Shown: piece after piece, positions 63,808-64,000 of the stretch
How the letters are laid out: each line of letters opens with the position of its first letter
Position numbering within the stretch: position 1 is the stretch's first letter
From: an uncultured Flavobacteriales bacterium
Lineage (GTDB): Bacteria > Bacteroidota > Bacteroidia > Flavobacteriales > BACL11
DNA: 64,000 bases
Direction of reading: 5' to 3'
Assembly (NCBI GenBank): GCA_943788405.1
Contig: CALSQD010000002.1
Location: forward strand, 980,850-1,044,849
Made by a program: the position numbers and the translations under genes
The notes under the pieces: model-generated
The model's input: the letters and a program-made list of their open reading frames with translations, nothing else
Told to the model about the DNA's origin: nothing
Databases searched by the model: none

Positions 63808-64000
63808 ATGAAGCATATCGTATTGCTTTCTGACACTCATCATACATTAGATGATCGTTTTTTTCCACATTTTGAAAAAGCAGATGAAATTTGGCATGCT
63901 GGTGATATAGGATCATTAGAAGTAACAGATGCTTTAAAAAAATACGCTCCAGTTAAAGCTGTTTATGGAAATATTGATGATAGAACCATCCGAACAGAAT
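63808..64000 (+). CDS. Metallophosphoesterase, YfcE/MJ0936 type (partial, C-terminus beyond window)
   Basis: Only the first 64 residues are present. They include LLSDTHH (metal-binding Asp and His), WHAGDIGS (Asp) and YGNIDDR (Asn), the first three motifs of the calcineurin-like YfcE family. Such enzymes hydrolyse phosphodiesters; the substrate is unknown. The ATG follows the adhesin stop with no gap, so it may be read from the same transcript. Confidence 0.9.
   Translation, partial: MKHIVLLSDTHHTLDDRFFPHFEKADEIWHAGDIGSLEVTDALKKYAPVKAVYGNIDDRTIRTE

Overview
The window is an AT-rich chromosomal segment from a member of the phylum Bacteroidota, most likely the order Flavobacteriales. Four things support this: proteins with type IX secretion (T9SS) sorting domains and SprB-type adhesin repeats; promoters of the Bacteroidota TTTG / TANNTTTG type; the parA-parB-DUF5683-dapB-lepB-wbqC and MoxR-DUF58-BatABCDE gene orders; and a lack of clear Shine-Dalgarno sequences. 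No tRNA, 5S/16S/23S rRNA, CRISPR array, insertion sequence or prophage was recognised.

Layout. 1-3116: the N-terminal part of a DUF4199 membrane protein, the SRP RNA with its own promoter, a hairpin-rich repeat mosaic, and recG. 3117-5068 is the most accessory-looking stretch: a 21-bp tandem array, a TerB-domain gene ending in a (GAA)14 tract, and an overlapping orphan ORF in another frame, closed by a strong terminator. 5167-9936: parAB, a DUF5683 protein, dapB, lepB and a WbqC-family gene. 10018-14837: an acyl-CoA carboxylase beta subunit, then thrS-infC-rpmI-rplT. 14916-19024 (minus): a recA / TPR lipoprotein / yqeY operon, nth, and an ECF sigma factor with a small partner protein. 19180-21954: uvrA. 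22430-35118 (minus): an AddAB-like helicase-nuclease pair, a secreted M43-type metalloprotease, a gingipain-like C25 peptidase and ruvX. 35285-38092: the Trk potassium uptake pair. 38093-44790 (minus): two secreted T9SS substrates, an ABC exporter and truA. 44920-52867: the aerotolerance (Bat) operon. 52970-63807: a small secreted protein followed by two giant T9SS adhesins, then the start of a phosphodiesterase gene running off the window.

How the parts fit. Most genes are housekeeping: recombination and repair (RecG, RecA, Nth, UvrA, RuvX, AddAB), segregation (ParAB), translation (ThrRS, IF-3, L35, L20, TruA) and export (LepB). The rest is a cell-surface programme: six large proteins with signal peptides. 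Three end in gliding-motility-type (type B) sorting domains, one in a canonical type A domain, and two in a shorter variant tail. The most interesting observations are the ATC start of infC, several perfect -7 boxes only 4-6 nt from start codons, a GEVED domain spliced into the middle of a SprB repeat, the broken-looking TerB/orphan ORF pair at a microsatellite, and the 21-bp array whose period keeps a frame open on both strands. I found no convincing, wholly new multi-gene system; the best candidates are the 52970-63807 surface cluster and the 3200-5017 island.
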